A model generated the notes under the pieces. The model did not search any database. It was not told the origin of the DNA and saw nothing but the letters and a program-made list of their open reading frames with translations. From Akkermansiaceae bacterium (GTDB lineage: Bacteria > Verrucomicrobiota > Verrucomicrobiia > Verrucomicrobiales > Akkermansiaceae), in NCBI GenBank assembly GCA_013041925.1, contig JABDRB010000013.1, positions 248,001 to 312,000 on the forward strand: a DNA stretch of 64,000 nucleotides. Direction: 5' to 3'. Positions 42,493 to 51,566 of the stretch are shown piece by piece. Within the stretch, counting starts at the first letter, position 1, and each line of letters opens with the position of its first letter. A program made the translations under genes and the position numbers.

Positions 42493-43197
42493 TTACGCCT
42501 CGTCTTTGGTCTGAACTTCTTCCTCATCGAGCTCATGCGTGGTATCAATCCCGGAGTCCTCGACAAGTTCATCCTCATCATTGAACTCAAGATGCTCATC
42601 ACCTTGATCATCCGGATCAATCAGGTTTCCATGACTGAGGTAGAACTTCCGTTTACGCTGACCTTGCGGCAAGGGCGAGAGCATCATGTTAACGGCACGT
42701 CCGGCGAGGCGGGCTTGCTGGTCGACATGGGCAATCTCTTTGAGATCTTCTGCCACCTTCATCAGCACCTCAAATCCAATTTCGCGGTGCGCATTTTCAC
42801 GACCTCGGAACTGGAGCCGCACACGCACCTTGTTTCCTTCATCAAGAAACTGCTCAGCGCGGGCGAGCTTGATGTTGTAGTCGTGCGTGTCGGTGCCGAC
42901 CCGGAGTTTGATCTCCTTGATCCGATGCACCGTCTTGGGTGATTTCTTTTTCAGCTTCGCCTGTTCGTATTTATACTTTCCGTAATTACAAACACGGCAC
43001 ACGGGAGGTTTGGCATTAGGGGCGACCTCGACGAGGTCCATGCCGACGGCTTTCGCCTTTTCCACGGCTTCACGCGTGTTCATCACGCCAAGCTGCTGGT
43101 CTTCATAAACAACCCTGACTTTCATCGCACGGATACGGTCGTTGACACGGGTCATGTCACGACGTGGGCGGTATGGCTTTTTCTTAGGTCTAGCTAT
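42493..43197 (-). CDS. infC: Translation initiation factor IF-3, non-canonical AUA start
   Basis: Binds the 30S subunit, keeps subunits apart and checks the start codon. The usual annotated ATG (43155) would cut the conserved N-terminus. Reading back in frame gives IARPKKKPYRPRRD before MTRVNDRIRA, which matches IF-3 N-termini, beginning at an ATA codon (43195-43197) six bases after AAGGAG (43204-43209). infC is known to start at rare codons (AUU in E. coli) that IF-3 itself rejects, allowing autoregulation. The 234-residue protein then has both domains (GMDLVEVAPNAKPPVCRVCNYGKYKYE, IKLRVGTDTHDYNIKLARAEQFLDEGNKV) and an extra acidic C-terminal tail of about 45 residues. It follows thrS by 145 bases. 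Confidence 0.9.
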   Translation of the reverse strand: MARPKKKPYRPRRDMTRVNDRIRAMKVRVVYEDQQLGVMNTREAVEKAKAVGMDLVEVAPNAKPPVCRVCNYGKYKYEQAKLKKKSPKTVHRIKEIKLRVGTDTHDYNIKLARAEQFLDEGNKVRVRLQFRGRENAHREIGFEVLMKVAEDLKEIAHVDQQARLAGRAVNMMLSPLPQGQRKRKFYLSHGNLIDPDDQGDEHLEFNDEDELVEDSGIDTTHELDEEEVQTKDEA

Positions 43198-43261
43198 GGT
43201 GTTCTCCTTGGTTTGTTGGGAAAAGTGATTTTACCACACAACGCATACACACTGTGGGGTG

Positions 43262-43278
43262 CACGTCACTTTGACGTG
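43262..43278. other. Hairpin in the thrS-infC gap
   Basis: CACGTCA (43262-43268) and TGACGTG (43272-43278) make a perfect seven-base stem with a three-base loop in the 145 bases between thrS and infC. No T-run follows on the minus strand, so it is more likely an mRNA stability or control structure than a terminator. Confidence 0.4.
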
Positions 43279-43342
43279 TGAATGAAATAAATATGCCCAT
43301 TTCAAATCCATCCAGGTATACAATCAACAGTGCCCGACCCGC

Positions 43343-45223
43343 TTACAAAGACCGGTTGGCAATTTCCTGTTGGATGGTTGAAACAAATTCATCGATTGGC
43401 ACAGCACCCAGATCATCTCGATCCCGGTGTCTGACGGAGACGGTGCCGCTCTCGGCCTCCCGCGCTCCGATGACTAGCATATACGGCACTCGATCCAGTC
43501 TTGCAAGACGAATTTTAGCCCCCACCTTATCGGCATTGCGGTCACAGCTGACACGCACTCCCACATCAGCCAGAGCCTTCACCGCCTGATCGGCGACGTC
43601 ATTGAATTTTTCAGAAATCGGCAGCACACGCACCTGCTCAGGTGCGAGCCATGTCGGGAACTTCCCTTCGAAGTGCTCGATCAGCAGACCGGCGAAACGC
43701 TCCAGCGATCCGAAGGGAGCTCTGTGAATCATCACCGGACGATGTGGTTTGTTATCTGAACCGATGTAACTGAGGTCAAACCGCTCTGGTAGGTTATAAT
43801 CGACCTGCACCGTTCCCAGTTGCCAGTCGCGGCCGATCACATCCTTGACCACGAAGTCAATCTTCGGACCGTAAAAAGCCGCTTCACCTTCTTCTTCGGC
43901 GTAATCCACACCGAGGGTTTGCACGGCCTGACGTAACGCGTCTTCGGCTTTATCCCAGTTTGCGGGGTCACCCACGTATTTATCGCTGTCCTTATCACGC
44001 AAGGAAAGTCGGACACGATAATCGTGCATACCGAGTGTCTTGAGGACCTTTTTTACCAGCGCCAGACAGCTCTGAACTTCCTCCGCCACCTGATCTGGTG
44101 TGCAGAAGAGATGCGCGTCGTCTTGGGTAAATCCACGCACGCGGGTCATGCCGCCCAGCTCACCGGATTGTTCCCACCGGTAAACGGTGCCAAACTCAGC
44201 AAGCCTCACGGGGAGGTCTCGATAACTGTGGTGATCGCTGGCGTAAATCTTGATGTGATGTGGGCAATTCATCGGCTTGAGCATGTAGCCCTCAATGGCA
44301 CCCGTCTCCAACCCGTTGGTGAGCGTGGCACATGTCGCGCCCTCGTCAGACAATTTTTCCAAGGCATCGCGCTCGGCAATCGCCGGATACTGACTTTCTT
44401 GGTAATACGGGAAGTGGCCACTGGTGCGGTAGAGATCCAACTTACCAATGTGCGGTGTAAACACCTGCGAATACCCCTGAGCATCGAGCTCCTCGGTGAT
44501 GAAATCCTGCAGCGCACGGCGCATCAGTCCCCCTTTGGGTTTCCACAGAATGAGCCCCTGCCCGACGGCTTCGTCGATATGAAAAATCCCCAACTCTTTA
44601 CCGAGCTTGCGGTGGTCTCGTTTCTTCGCCTCCTCGAGCTTTTCGAGATGCTCCGTAAGCATCGTCTTGTTTTTAAAACAGGTGCCGTAAATCCGCTGCA
44701 ACTGCGGACGTGTATTATCACCTTTGTAAAAGGCACTGGCCACGCTCATCACCTTAAAGGCCTTGCAGTTACCCGTCCGACCAACGTGCGGCCCAGCACA
44801 GAGGTCCCAGAATTCTCCATTTTTAAAGAGAGAAATTTCCTCGCTCTCAGGAATATCATCGAGCAAGTCAACCTTGAATTGACTTACCGCATCGCGCTCC
44901 GACAAGGCACCGAGCCTTCCGCTCTTCGCCATGGCAAGGGCCTCGTCACGGGTGACCACTACCTTCTCAAAAGTCTGGTTCTCCTTGACCACCTTCTTCA
45001 TCTCATCCTCGATTTGCGCAAAATCGTCCGGTGTGATCGGGTGATCCAGATCAACGTCGTAATAAAACCCGGACTCGACAGGAGGCCCCCCCGCAAGCTG
45101 TGCATCTGGCCAGATCCGAAGAACGGCAGTGGCAAGCACATGCGCACACGAGTGCCTCAAGCGCTCCAGATCGGACATTTGGTGACGCTGCTCGAGCGTC
45201 TTGCGTTCTTTTTCATCAGCCAT
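43343..45223 (-). CDS. thrS: Threonine-tRNA ligase lacking the TGS domain
   Basis: Charges tRNA-Thr. From the ATG at 45223 the 626-residue protein opens almost at once with the editing domain (LERLRHSCAHVLATAVL at about 19-35; SFYYDVDLDHP-type strand, LCAGPHV with editing cysteine/histidine, QRIYGTCF). The usual N-terminal TGS domain of about 60 residues is absent. The catalytic core shows KPMNCPHH with the zinc cysteine, RDLPVRLAEFGTVYRWEQSGEL (motif 2), RVRGFTQDDAHLF, GAAFYGPKIDF-like text, HRAPFGSLERF (motif 3) and an anticodon-binding domain. Upstream ATG 45262 adds 13 residues only. thrS-infC is a common pair; rpmI-rplT, which often follow, are elsewhere. Confidence 0.94.
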   Translation of the reverse strand: MADEKERKTLEQRHQMSDLERLRHSCAHVLATAVLRIWPDAQLAGGPPVESGFYYDVDLDHPITPDDFAQIEDEMKKVVKENQTFEKVVVTRDEALAMAKSGRLGALSERDAVSQFKVDLLDDIPESEEISLFKNGEFWDLCAGPHVGRTGNCKAFKVMSVASAFYKGDNTRPQLQRIYGTCFKNKTMLTEHLEKLEEAKKRDHRKLGKELGIFHIDEAVGQGLILWKPKGGLMRRALQDFITEELDAQGYSQVFTPHIGKLDLYRTSGHFPYYQESQYPAIAERDALEKLSDEGATCATLTNGLETGAIEGYMLKPMNCPHHIKIYASDHHSYRDLPVRLAEFGTVYRWEQSGELGGMTRVRGFTQDDAHLFCTPDQVAEEVQSCLALVKKVLKTLGMHDYRVRLSLRDKDSDKYVGDPANWDKAEDALRQAVQTLGVDYAEEEGEAAFYGPKIDFVVKDVIGRDWQLGTVQVDYNLPERFDLSYIGSDNKPHRPVMIHRAPFGSLERFAGLLIEHFEGKFPTWLAPEQVRVLPISEKFNDVADQAVKALADVGVRVSCDRNADKVGAKIRLARLDRVPYMLVIGAREAESGTVSVRHRDRDDLGAVPIDEFVSTIQQEIANRSL

Positions 45224-45340
45224 GGCGGGAGTGAAAAAGCCACCACCTGCAGGCATTTGCAACCTTTTTTAGTGATGGATTTCATGAGGATTCACCTCCC
45301 GTCATGGCGGCAAGTGAGAACCACCCCCCCTACGGCAACC

Positions 45341-46156
45341 CTAGGGTACTCTGGGGAACTTGGAGAAATCAGGCTGCCGCTTTTCGACAAAGGCATTTTT
45401 CCCCTCCTTCCCTTCTTCACTCATGTAATAAAGCATGGTGGCATTGCCCGCGAGATCCAATAACCCCATCTGCCCATCACAGTCGGCATTGAGCGCCGCC
45501 TTAAGACAGCGCATCGCAATGGGTGAGTGCTGGAGCATCTCGCGACACCATTGCACGGTCTCTTTTTCCAAATCTTCCAGAGGAACCACCGTGTTAACAA
45601 GACCCATATCAAGCGCCTGCTGAGCGTCATACTGCCGGCAAAGATACCAGATCTCTCGCGCTTTTTTCTGGCCGACGATGCGAGCAAGGTAACTCGACCC
45701 CAGACCACCGTCAAACGAACCCACTTTAGGACCCGTTTGTCCAAAAATTGCATTATCGGCTGCGATACTAAGGTCGCAGACGACCTGAAGGACATGCCCA
45801 CCACCAATGGCGTATCCCGCGACCATGGCGACCACAGGTTTCGGGATATTACGGATTTTACGCTGCACATCGAGGATGTTGAGCCGTGGCACACCATCAC
45901 CGCCGATATACCCTGCGTGACCTCGCACTTTTTGATCCCCACCTGAACAAAATGCCTTATCCCCCGCACCCGTCAAAACGATCACACCCACCTCAGGGTC
46001 CTCATGGGCAAGGTCGAGAGAGGCTAATAATTCACGGGTCGTCTCCGGCCTAAAGGCATTGCGCACCTCAGGCCGGTTGATCGTGATTTTGGCAATTTGC
46101 CCGTCATCGCTTTTCTCATAGAGAACATCTTCAAAAGTGTGTGCTGATTTCCACAT
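45341..46156 (-). CDS. menB: 1,4-dihydroxy-2-naphthoyl-CoA synthase
   Basis: Closes the naphthoquinone ring of menaquinone from o-succinylbenzoyl-CoA. The 271-residue crotonase-fold protein shows [20 protein letters not shown] (about 19-38), [25 protein letters not shown] (about 59-83, with the oxyanion hole), [54 protein letters not shown] and a typical C-terminal [17 protein letters not shown], as in MenB. Length is normal. It follows menH by 51 bases in a peroxiredoxin-menH-menB run. Menaquinone biosynthesis fits the nearby complex I genes. Confidence 0.95.
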   Translation of the reverse strand: MWKSAHTFEDVLYEKSDDGQIAKITINRPEVRNAFRPETTRELLASLDLAHEDPEVGVIVLTGAGDKAFCSGGDQKVRGHAGYIGGDGVPRLNILDVQRKIRNIPKPVVAMVAGYAIGGGHVLQVVCDLSIAADNAIFGQTGPKVGSFDGGLGSSYLARIVGQKKAREIWYLCRQYDAQQALDMGLVNTVVPLEDLEKETVQWCREMLQHSPIAMRCLKAALNADCDGQMGLLDLAGNATMLYYMSEEGKEGKNAFVEKRQPDFSKFPRVP

Positions 46157-46207
46157 GAGGATGTTTTAAGATCTCTGCTATAAGTTACAAACTCCAAATA
46201 CCAGAAA

Positions 46208-46927
46208 TCAAAGACTTGCCAAAAACTCCTGACAGCGTCGGGAAAATTCGGCAGGCCGCTCCCATGGCACCCGGTGGCCACAGCCAGGGATGATCTGATG
46301 TCTCGCATCGGGAAGCTGAGCCACCGCAACCTTCGCCAACTCGGTGAACTTCGTATCCTCACCGCCGCTCAACCATAACACAGGGGCGGCGATCTGCTGA
46401 AAATCACAGGTTAAATCTGCCTGAGCACCGAGCGACCAATCGATAAAAGATCGAGCAATGGACGCGCGCCTTTCTTTCAGCCGGGTGCGGTCAGGCATCT
46501 CGCCTCCAGCCCCCAACACGGATTGAGCTTCCCATTTTTCCAGAAAATCCGACCAATCACCCTTGAGAGCCATGGCCGACCACTCGGCGTCTTTTTCGCG
46601 ACGTTTGGCACGTTCAGCCTCGTCACTCAATCCTGGATGGGCTGAGATGATCACCGCCGCCTTCCAAAGATCTGGCTGGGCAAGAAGCGCATGCAACGCA
46701 AGTCGCCCCCCCATGGAATATCCGACCAAGATCGGCTCCGGATCAACACGCTTAATTTCCTCCGCGAGCGTGTTGCCCCATTTCTCCAACGGCATCGGAC
46801 AGCAGTCGAGAAACCGCCAAAGGTCGAGCCTCCGCACACCACCCCATTCGGCAGGCAAACTGGCCGCATACACACGCCAGTCTGCCGCCATGCCGACGGC
46901 TCCGTGCAAAGCCCAGATCATCGGCAA
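46208..46927 (-). CDS. menH: MenH-like alpha/beta hydrolase
   Basis: Likely 2-succinyl-6-hydroxy-2,4-cyclohexadiene-1-carboxylate synthase, eliminating pyruvate in menaquinone synthesis. The 239-residue alpha/beta hydrolase opens with WALHGAVGMAADW (oxyanion hole), carries the nucleophile elbow GYSMGGRLALHAL (about residues 68-80), a conserved arginine-rich cap (ERAKRREKDAEW), and ends with GCGHRVPWERPAEF, supplying the catalytic histidine. The position just before menB supports the assignment over a generic hydrolase. It starts six bases after the peroxiredoxin gene. Confidence 0.83.
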   Translation of the reverse strand: MPMIWALHGAVGMAADWRVYAASLPAEWGGVRRLDLWRFLDCCPMPLEKWGNTLAEEIKRVDPEPILVGYSMGGRLALHALLAQPDLWKAAVIISAHPGLSDEAERAKRREKDAEWSAMALKGDWSDFLEKWEAQSVLGAGGEMPDRTRLKERRASIARSFIDWSLGAQADLTCDFQQIAAPVLWLSGGEDTKFTELAKVAVAQLPDARHQIIPGCGHRVPWERPAEFSRRCQEFLASL

Positions 46928-46933
46928 TGAAGG

Positions 46934-47425
46934 TTAAAGCGATTTCAGGCACTCTTGGATGGCCTCAAAATCAGGCAACTCACCCGGGTTATCATTGACC
47001 TCGGCGTATTTTACCACGCCAGCCTTATCGACAACAAACGCTGAACGCTTAGGCACACCGCCCATGATCAGGTTTTTCTCGGGCAGGAACGATTCATACG
47101 CAACGCCGTAGGCCTCTGTCGCAGCGTGCTCATAGTCGCTGAGCAAGGTAATACCAATCCCTTCTTTTTCAGCCCACACTTGTTGAGCAAATGGATTGTC
47201 ACCAGATATACCAATCACCTTAGCATCCAGCGCGTCATAAACAGAAAGCCCTTTGGTGATGGAACAAAACTCTTCTGTGCAAACACCCGTAAAGGCCATC
47301 GGCACAAATAAAAGAACGATATTGGAAGATCCGACAAGACCAGAAAGTTTGACGGTCTGGGGTCCTTCTTCGGTCAGGGTGACGAGGTTGAAATCCGGGG
47401 CTTGGTCTCCTACTTGTATACTCAT
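46934..47425 (-). CDS. Thiol peroxiredoxin (AhpE/Bcp-like)
   Basis: Reduces hydroperoxides with thiol partners. From the ATG at 47425 the product has 163 residues. The peroxidatic motif PMAFTGVCTEEFC (about 42-54) places the catalytic cysteine at C49, with P42 and T46 conserved; a second cysteine, C54, could resolve it. Further family motifs are IGISGDNPFAQQVWAEKEGI and the C-terminal PKRSAFVVDKAGVVKYAEV. The longer frame from 47476 adds 17 unconserved residues. It is followed after six bases by menH, an arrangement that may link redox defence to quinone synthesis. Confidence 0.9.
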   Translation of the reverse strand: MSIQVGDQAPDFNLVTLTEEGPQTVKLSGLVGSSNIVLLFVPMAFTGVCTEEFCSITKGLSVYDALDAKVIGISGDNPFAQQVWAEKEGIGITLLSDYEHAATEAYGVAYESFLPEKNLIMGGVPKRSAFVVDKAGVVKYAEVNDNPGELPDFEAIQECLKSL

Positions 47426-47625
47426 AATAGATATTGGTTGGTTCTGGTTGGTTCGTTGGTGGTCTGTCCTACCCAATCGGGCGACGGCGCAGTCTAGTCA
47501 ACCATCTCCAACGATGGCAAGCATCAACCCTAATGAGACCTAATACTGTCGTGCTTTTTCACGACCAGCCTCGAGTGCCCTCATGAAAATCAGCCAGACC
47601 TCCCGCGCCTAACGATTACAAATGG

Positions 47626-48207
47626 CTATCGCGCACGCGGCTCGCCTTGCACGCGGGAGCTGGCCCCAGAGGAAGTCACGAAAGGCCCATCCGCCAGCGG
47701 GGCCTCACCGGTAAACGCCACATCAGGCATCTCGCTGGGTTTCCCCGCCAAAGGAAACTCCTTACGCAACGGATGGTAGGGATACCCTTCCCACATGAGG
47801 ATGCGGCGCAGGTCAGGGTGACCCGAAAAACGAATCCCCATCATATCGTAAACCTCACGCTCATGCCAATCAGCGGTCGCCCAAAGATCACAGACGCTGG
47901 GAACTTCCGCACCGTCCGCCTGCTCTTCCGAAACGGCAGCCTTAATCCGTAAATGCACGGAGTCGTCGACCTTCGCTAACTCGTAAACCATCATAAATCG
48001 AGGCTCCTCACCCATGTTATCCACACTCGAAACATCGATCAGAAAATTCAATTTCAACTCATTCCGACAGAATTCCATCACCGCCCGAAGCTCATCAAGC
48101 TTGACGGTGACACTGTATTCGCCTCGAAATTCATGGCTCGTTGAAGAGGAAAATTTCGCAACAACCTTCGCAGCAGTTTCTTGGGCGGCATCTTGCAGGG
48201 CAGTCAT
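47626..48207 (-). CDS. nuoC: NADH-quinone oxidoreductase subunit C
   Basis: Peripheral arm subunit of complex I, in contact with NuoD and NuoB. The 193-residue protein shows LNFLIDVSSVDNMGEEPRFMMVYEL, VCDLWATADWHEREVYDMMGIRFSGHPDLRRILMWEGYPYHPLRKEFPL (the NuoC signature, about 105-155) and a short tail. It is a stand-alone NuoC, not fused to NuoD. It lies 24 bases after nuoB on the same strand; no other nuo gene follows, since the next gene is a peroxiredoxin 201 bases on. Confidence 0.95.
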   Translation of the reverse strand: MTALQDAAQETAAKVVAKFSSSTSHEFRGEYSVTVKLDELRAVMEFCRNELKLNFLIDVSSVDNMGEEPRFMMVYELAKVDDSVHLRIKAAVSEEQADGAEVPSVCDLWATADWHEREVYDMMGIRFSGHPDLRRILMWEGYPYHPLRKEFPLAGKPSEMPDVAFTGEAPLADGPFVTSSGASSRVQGEPRAR

Positions 48208-48230
48208 GATAGTCAGTTAGCTAAAAAGGG

Positions 48231-48836
48231 TTAATGAGAGGCTTCAGATGCCGTGGTCTTAAGGTCACGGGTCGATTCTTCCCCGTCAATTTTTGCCTGA
48301 AGTTTCATCAGACCTTCAATCAACGCCTCGGGCCGGGGTGGACAACCAGAAATATAAACATCCACGGGTAATAATTTATCAATCCCCTGAAGCACCGCAT
48401 AACTCCGATACATCCCGCCACTCGACGCACAGGCCCCCATGGCAATACACCACTTCGGATCTGGCATCTGATCCCAGACCCTCTTAACAGCAAGAGCCAT
48501 CTTGTAGGTCACCGTGCCTGCAACAATCATCACATCACTCTGACGCGGAGAAAACCGCATCACCTCTGCCCCAAAGCGGGAGATGTCAAAACGCGATGAC
48601 GCCGTAGCCATCAACTCGATCGCACAACAGGCAAGCCCCATAGGCATCGGCCAGAGTGAATTTTTACGCATCCAGTTAATCGCTGCATCTACACGGGTAA
48701 AGATCACGTTTCCCTCGATCTTGGAATCATAGGATGCATGCATCAGTGCCGCCCGAGCAGAATCGGCCGATTCCAGTGAAGACTCTAATGAAGCATGAAC
48801 ACCCGTCCCTGCAGTTGTTTCCTTGATCGTTTCCAT
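48231..48836 (-). CDS. nuoB: NADH-quinone oxidoreductase subunit B
   Basis: Carries the terminal [4Fe-4S] cluster N2 of complex I, next to the quinone site. From the ATG at 48836 the product has 201 residues. The cluster ligands lie in [10 protein letters not shown] (adjacent cysteines), [10 protein letters not shown] and [10 protein letters not shown]. Further signatures are [28 protein letters not shown] and [11 protein letters not shown]. Upstream ATG 48893 is not needed. The expected upstream gene nuoA is absent; the divergent secretin gene begins 201 bases away. Confidence 0.96.
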   Translation of the reverse strand: METIKETTAGTGVHASLESSLESADSARAALMHASYDSKIEGNVIFTRVDAAINWMRKNSLWPMPMGLACCAIELMATASSRFDISRFGAEVMRFSPRQSDVMIVAGTVTYKMALAVKRVWDQMPDPKWCIAMGACASSGGMYRSYAVLQGIDKLLPVDVYISGCPPRPEALIEGLMKLQAKIDGEESTRDLKTTASEASH

Positions 48837-49037
48837 GGCAAATTTGCGATTTCCTCCTCGCGCGCGCACCCTAGCCTGAGAAAATGCCATCACAAGCCCA
48901 TTTTACGCACACCCCCCCAAAATAATGGAACCCGCCGACATCTAGCCCCCAATCCAGCCCATGCACACACCGCATTTTTTTTGATTTTACGCTTACCCCC
49001 GAGCTCCGTCCCGTCTATAAGCCCCTCACTACGTCCC

Positions 49038-51491
49038 ATGGAAAAATTGCGTTATGAATACCGGAGGCAGATCGTACACGCTGGTTTGGCGTGCTTACTC
49101 GGCATGACGGCTCCGCTCATCCCCCCCAGCGCACAAGCGCAAGAGTCCGCCGTCCAAAAGGAACTCAACCGCAGAATCGGCAATGTCCGTAAGGCCAACG
49201 AGCTACTCACAACAGGTGATACCGCCTACCAAAAAAAGGATTACGCAGCCGCCGTCCAGCATTACGCTAAAGCATTCGACCTCTTCCCCCATGGTGCTCT
49301 CAACCATGAACTTCGCAGCGCAGCCGCCGATCGCTATGCGACTGCCGCCACCGAACATAGCCGAGCTCTCGCCAAAGATGGCAGCTACCAGAGTGCCCGC
49401 CAACTGCTCGATACCGTCCTCAAACCAGAAATCGCACCCGCCCACCTCGGCGCCCTAAAGCTGAGACAGCAAGTGGACGACCCCATCCGCTACAATCACG
49501 CCATCACTCCCGAACACGTCGAGGATGTGGTCAAGGTAGGCAGACTCCTCCGTGAAGCTGAAGGGTTATACAGCCTCGGCCAATACAACCGCGCGACAAT
49601 CGCCTATCAAGCTGTGCTCAACATCGATCCATACAACAAAGCGGCTCGCCGCAGTATGGAAAAAATCAACGCAACCCAATCCGATTACTACCGTGCCGCC
49701 AGAGACCACACCCGCTCTGAACTACTCGCACAGGTCGATCATGCTTGGGAGCTCTACATCCCGTCCGCAGATCATTCTCTCCCACCCACAGCTCAGAACG
49801 CACTATCCCAGTCCACCCGCAACCTTCGAGATAGACTCGCAGACATCATGGTCGATCTGACCGACCTTGACAGCGTCACCTTAGATGAAGCCCTCAACTT
49901 CGTCCGCATTCAGAGCCGCCTCGGTGATACCCCCAATGCTGCAGGAGAACAAACAGGCATCAACCTGGTCCTCAACCTTGGAGACAGCTCCACGGACACC
50001 GCCAAATCCATCAAAGCCTGTCGCATCACCCTGAAAGCTCGCTCCCTGCCACTCTCAAAAATCCTCGACTACATTACCGACCAGACACGCACCCAGTGGC
50101 GCACCGATGGTGTAGGCATCATCGTCACGCCAGTTGGCAGCACAGACAACGCCCTCATCTCAAAAACATTTCGTGTCCCCCCGAATTTCATTTCATCCGC
50201 AGCCACCCAGAGCAAACCCGAAGACAACGACCCCTTCGGTGACGGGAATGACAACCATGAAGGTAAGCTTGCTACCAAACTCAGCATCACCGCCTTCCTC
50301 AAACAAAACGGCATCAGTTTTCCAGACGGAGCACATGCCCAATACATCTCGTCCAACAACTCTCTCACCGTCCGCAACACCGCAGAAAATATCGATCTCG
50401 TCGATCAACTGGTATCGCTTATCACCGACGATGAACCTGTCCAAGTCATCGTCAGAACAACCATCACGCGCGTCAGCGAGGAGACCCTCAAGGAGCTCGG
50501 TTTCGACTGGGCCGTCACCCCTCTAGGATTGGGCGGCGGCCTCGCCCTGAGTGGGGGAACCACAGGAAACGGCAGCCTACTCGGAGGCGTTCCCATTCAC
50601 CCCATCACATCAGGTCTCCGTAGCGGTAACAATGCCGCTCAGGCGAACTCCATCGACAGCTTTATCAATAGTTCTCAAGGCACGGCTACCGATTCAACAC
50701 TCAGGGCGCCAGGAATCCTTGCCGTATCCGCCGTCGCCAGCGGCATGCAAATCCAAATGATGATGCGCGGCCTCAACCAAAACACAGGGGCCGATGTCAT
50801 GGTTAAACCCTCAACCATCTCACGAAGCGGTGAACGCTCCAAAATCGAAATCATCCGAGAATTCATCTACCCCACCGAATACGAACCCCCAGAAATCCCC
50901 AGCAACGTTGGCGGAGGCGGGCTCATCGACCCCATCACCGGAGAATCCGCTAATGCAGTAAGCGCCACCCCTGTCACCCCAGCCCACCCCACAGCATTTG
51001 AGGCACGCAACGTAGGTGTCACCCTAGAGATTGAGCCTACCGTTGGCCCCAACAAACAATTCATCGAGCTTTCCCTCAAACCCGAAATGGTCGAATTTGA
51101 AGGCTTTGTGAACTATGGCACCCCCATCAACGGCAACTCAGGCGGGAGCGTCACGGCTAACCCAGGCGGCGCCGGCACGGGCAACGCATTCACAACCAAC
51201 AGCGGCACATTTGGTGAAATTACCGCCAACCGCATCCTGATGCCCGTCTTCAAAGTCGTCCGCCTCCAGCATTCCACGCTTACCATCCAAGATGGAGCTA
51301 CAGTCGTTCTCGGCGGCGTCATAACCAGCAAAAACACCAAGATCGAAGACAAGGTGCCCCTTCTCGGCGACATCCCCTTTGCGGGCAGGCTCTTCAGGTC
51401 AGACGCTCACCGCACATTCAGGGAGGCCGTCATCATCATGGTGAATGCAGAACTCGTCGACCCCACTGGCGCAAAATGGAGAAGCCGTTAG
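49038..51491 (+). CDS. Amuc_1098-type secretin (type IV pilus-like outer-membrane channel)
   Basis: An 817-residue outer-membrane secretin. A signal peptide (residues 1-35) precedes TPR-like helices (about 45-260; GDTAYQKKDYAAAVQHYAKAFDLFP, GLYSLGQYNRATIAYQAVLNIDPYNKAARR), an STN/N-domain region (about 290-460) and the C-terminal secretin pore (about 466-815; VQVIVRTTITRVSEETLKELGFDW, VVLGGVITSKNTKIEDKVPLLGDIPFAGRLF). The TPR-then-secretin architecture is that of Akkermansia Amuc_1098. In relatives it usually lies beside pilus-assembly partners; here they are absent and an envelope gene set follows. The ATG at 49038 is chosen over a frame open from 48795. Confidence 0.88.
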   Translation: MEKLRYEYRRQIVHAGLACLLGMTAPLIPPSAQAQESAVQKELNRRIGNVRKANELLTTGDTAYQKKDYAAAVQHYAKAFDLFPHGALNHELRSAAADRYATAATEHSRALAKDGSYQSARQLLDTVLKPEIAPAHLGALKLRQQVDDPIRYNHAITPEHVEDVVKVGRLLREAEGLYSLGQYNRATIAYQAVLNIDPYNKAARRSMEKINATQSDYYRAARDHTRSELLAQVDHAWELYIPSADHSLPPTAQNALSQSTRNLRDRLADIMVDLTDLDSVTLDEALNFVRIQSRLGDTPNAAGEQTGINLVLNLGDSSTDTAKSIKACRITLKARSLPLSKILDYITDQTRTQWRTDGVGIIVTPVGSTDNALISKTFRVPPNFISSAATQSKPEDNDPFGDGNDNHEGKLATKLSITAFLKQNGISFPDGAHAQYISSNNSLTVRNTAENIDLVDQLVSLITDDEPVQVIVRTTITRVSEETLKELGFDWAVTPLGLGGGLALSGGTTGNGSLLGGVPIHPITSGLRSGNNAAQANSIDSFINSSQGTATDSTLRAPGILAVSAVASGMQIQMMMRGLNQNTGADVMVKPSTISRSGERSKIEIIREFIYPTEYEPPEIPSNVGGGGLIDPITGESANAVSATPVTPAHPTAFEARNVGVTLEIEPTVGPNKQFIELSLKPEMVEFEGFVNYGTPINGNSGGSVTANPGGAGTGNAFTTNSGTFGEITANRILMPVFKVVRLQHSTLTIQDGATVVLGGVITSKNTKIEDKVPLLGDIPFAGRLFRSDAHRTFREAVIIMVNAELVDPTGAKWRSR

Positions 51492-51566
51492 TCCGGTTCA
51501 GTATTTTTATTTGGCGGTTGCAGCCCCTCCAATATTCACTAGCTTTCTCGAAACCAAACGAGGCAT

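Noticed and set aside
44024-45463. 479-codon open frame on the plus strand antisense to thrS
   Set aside because: It lies fully over a clear thrS with all class II motifs; its translation has no recognisable family features. Long antisense frames arise from codon bias here.
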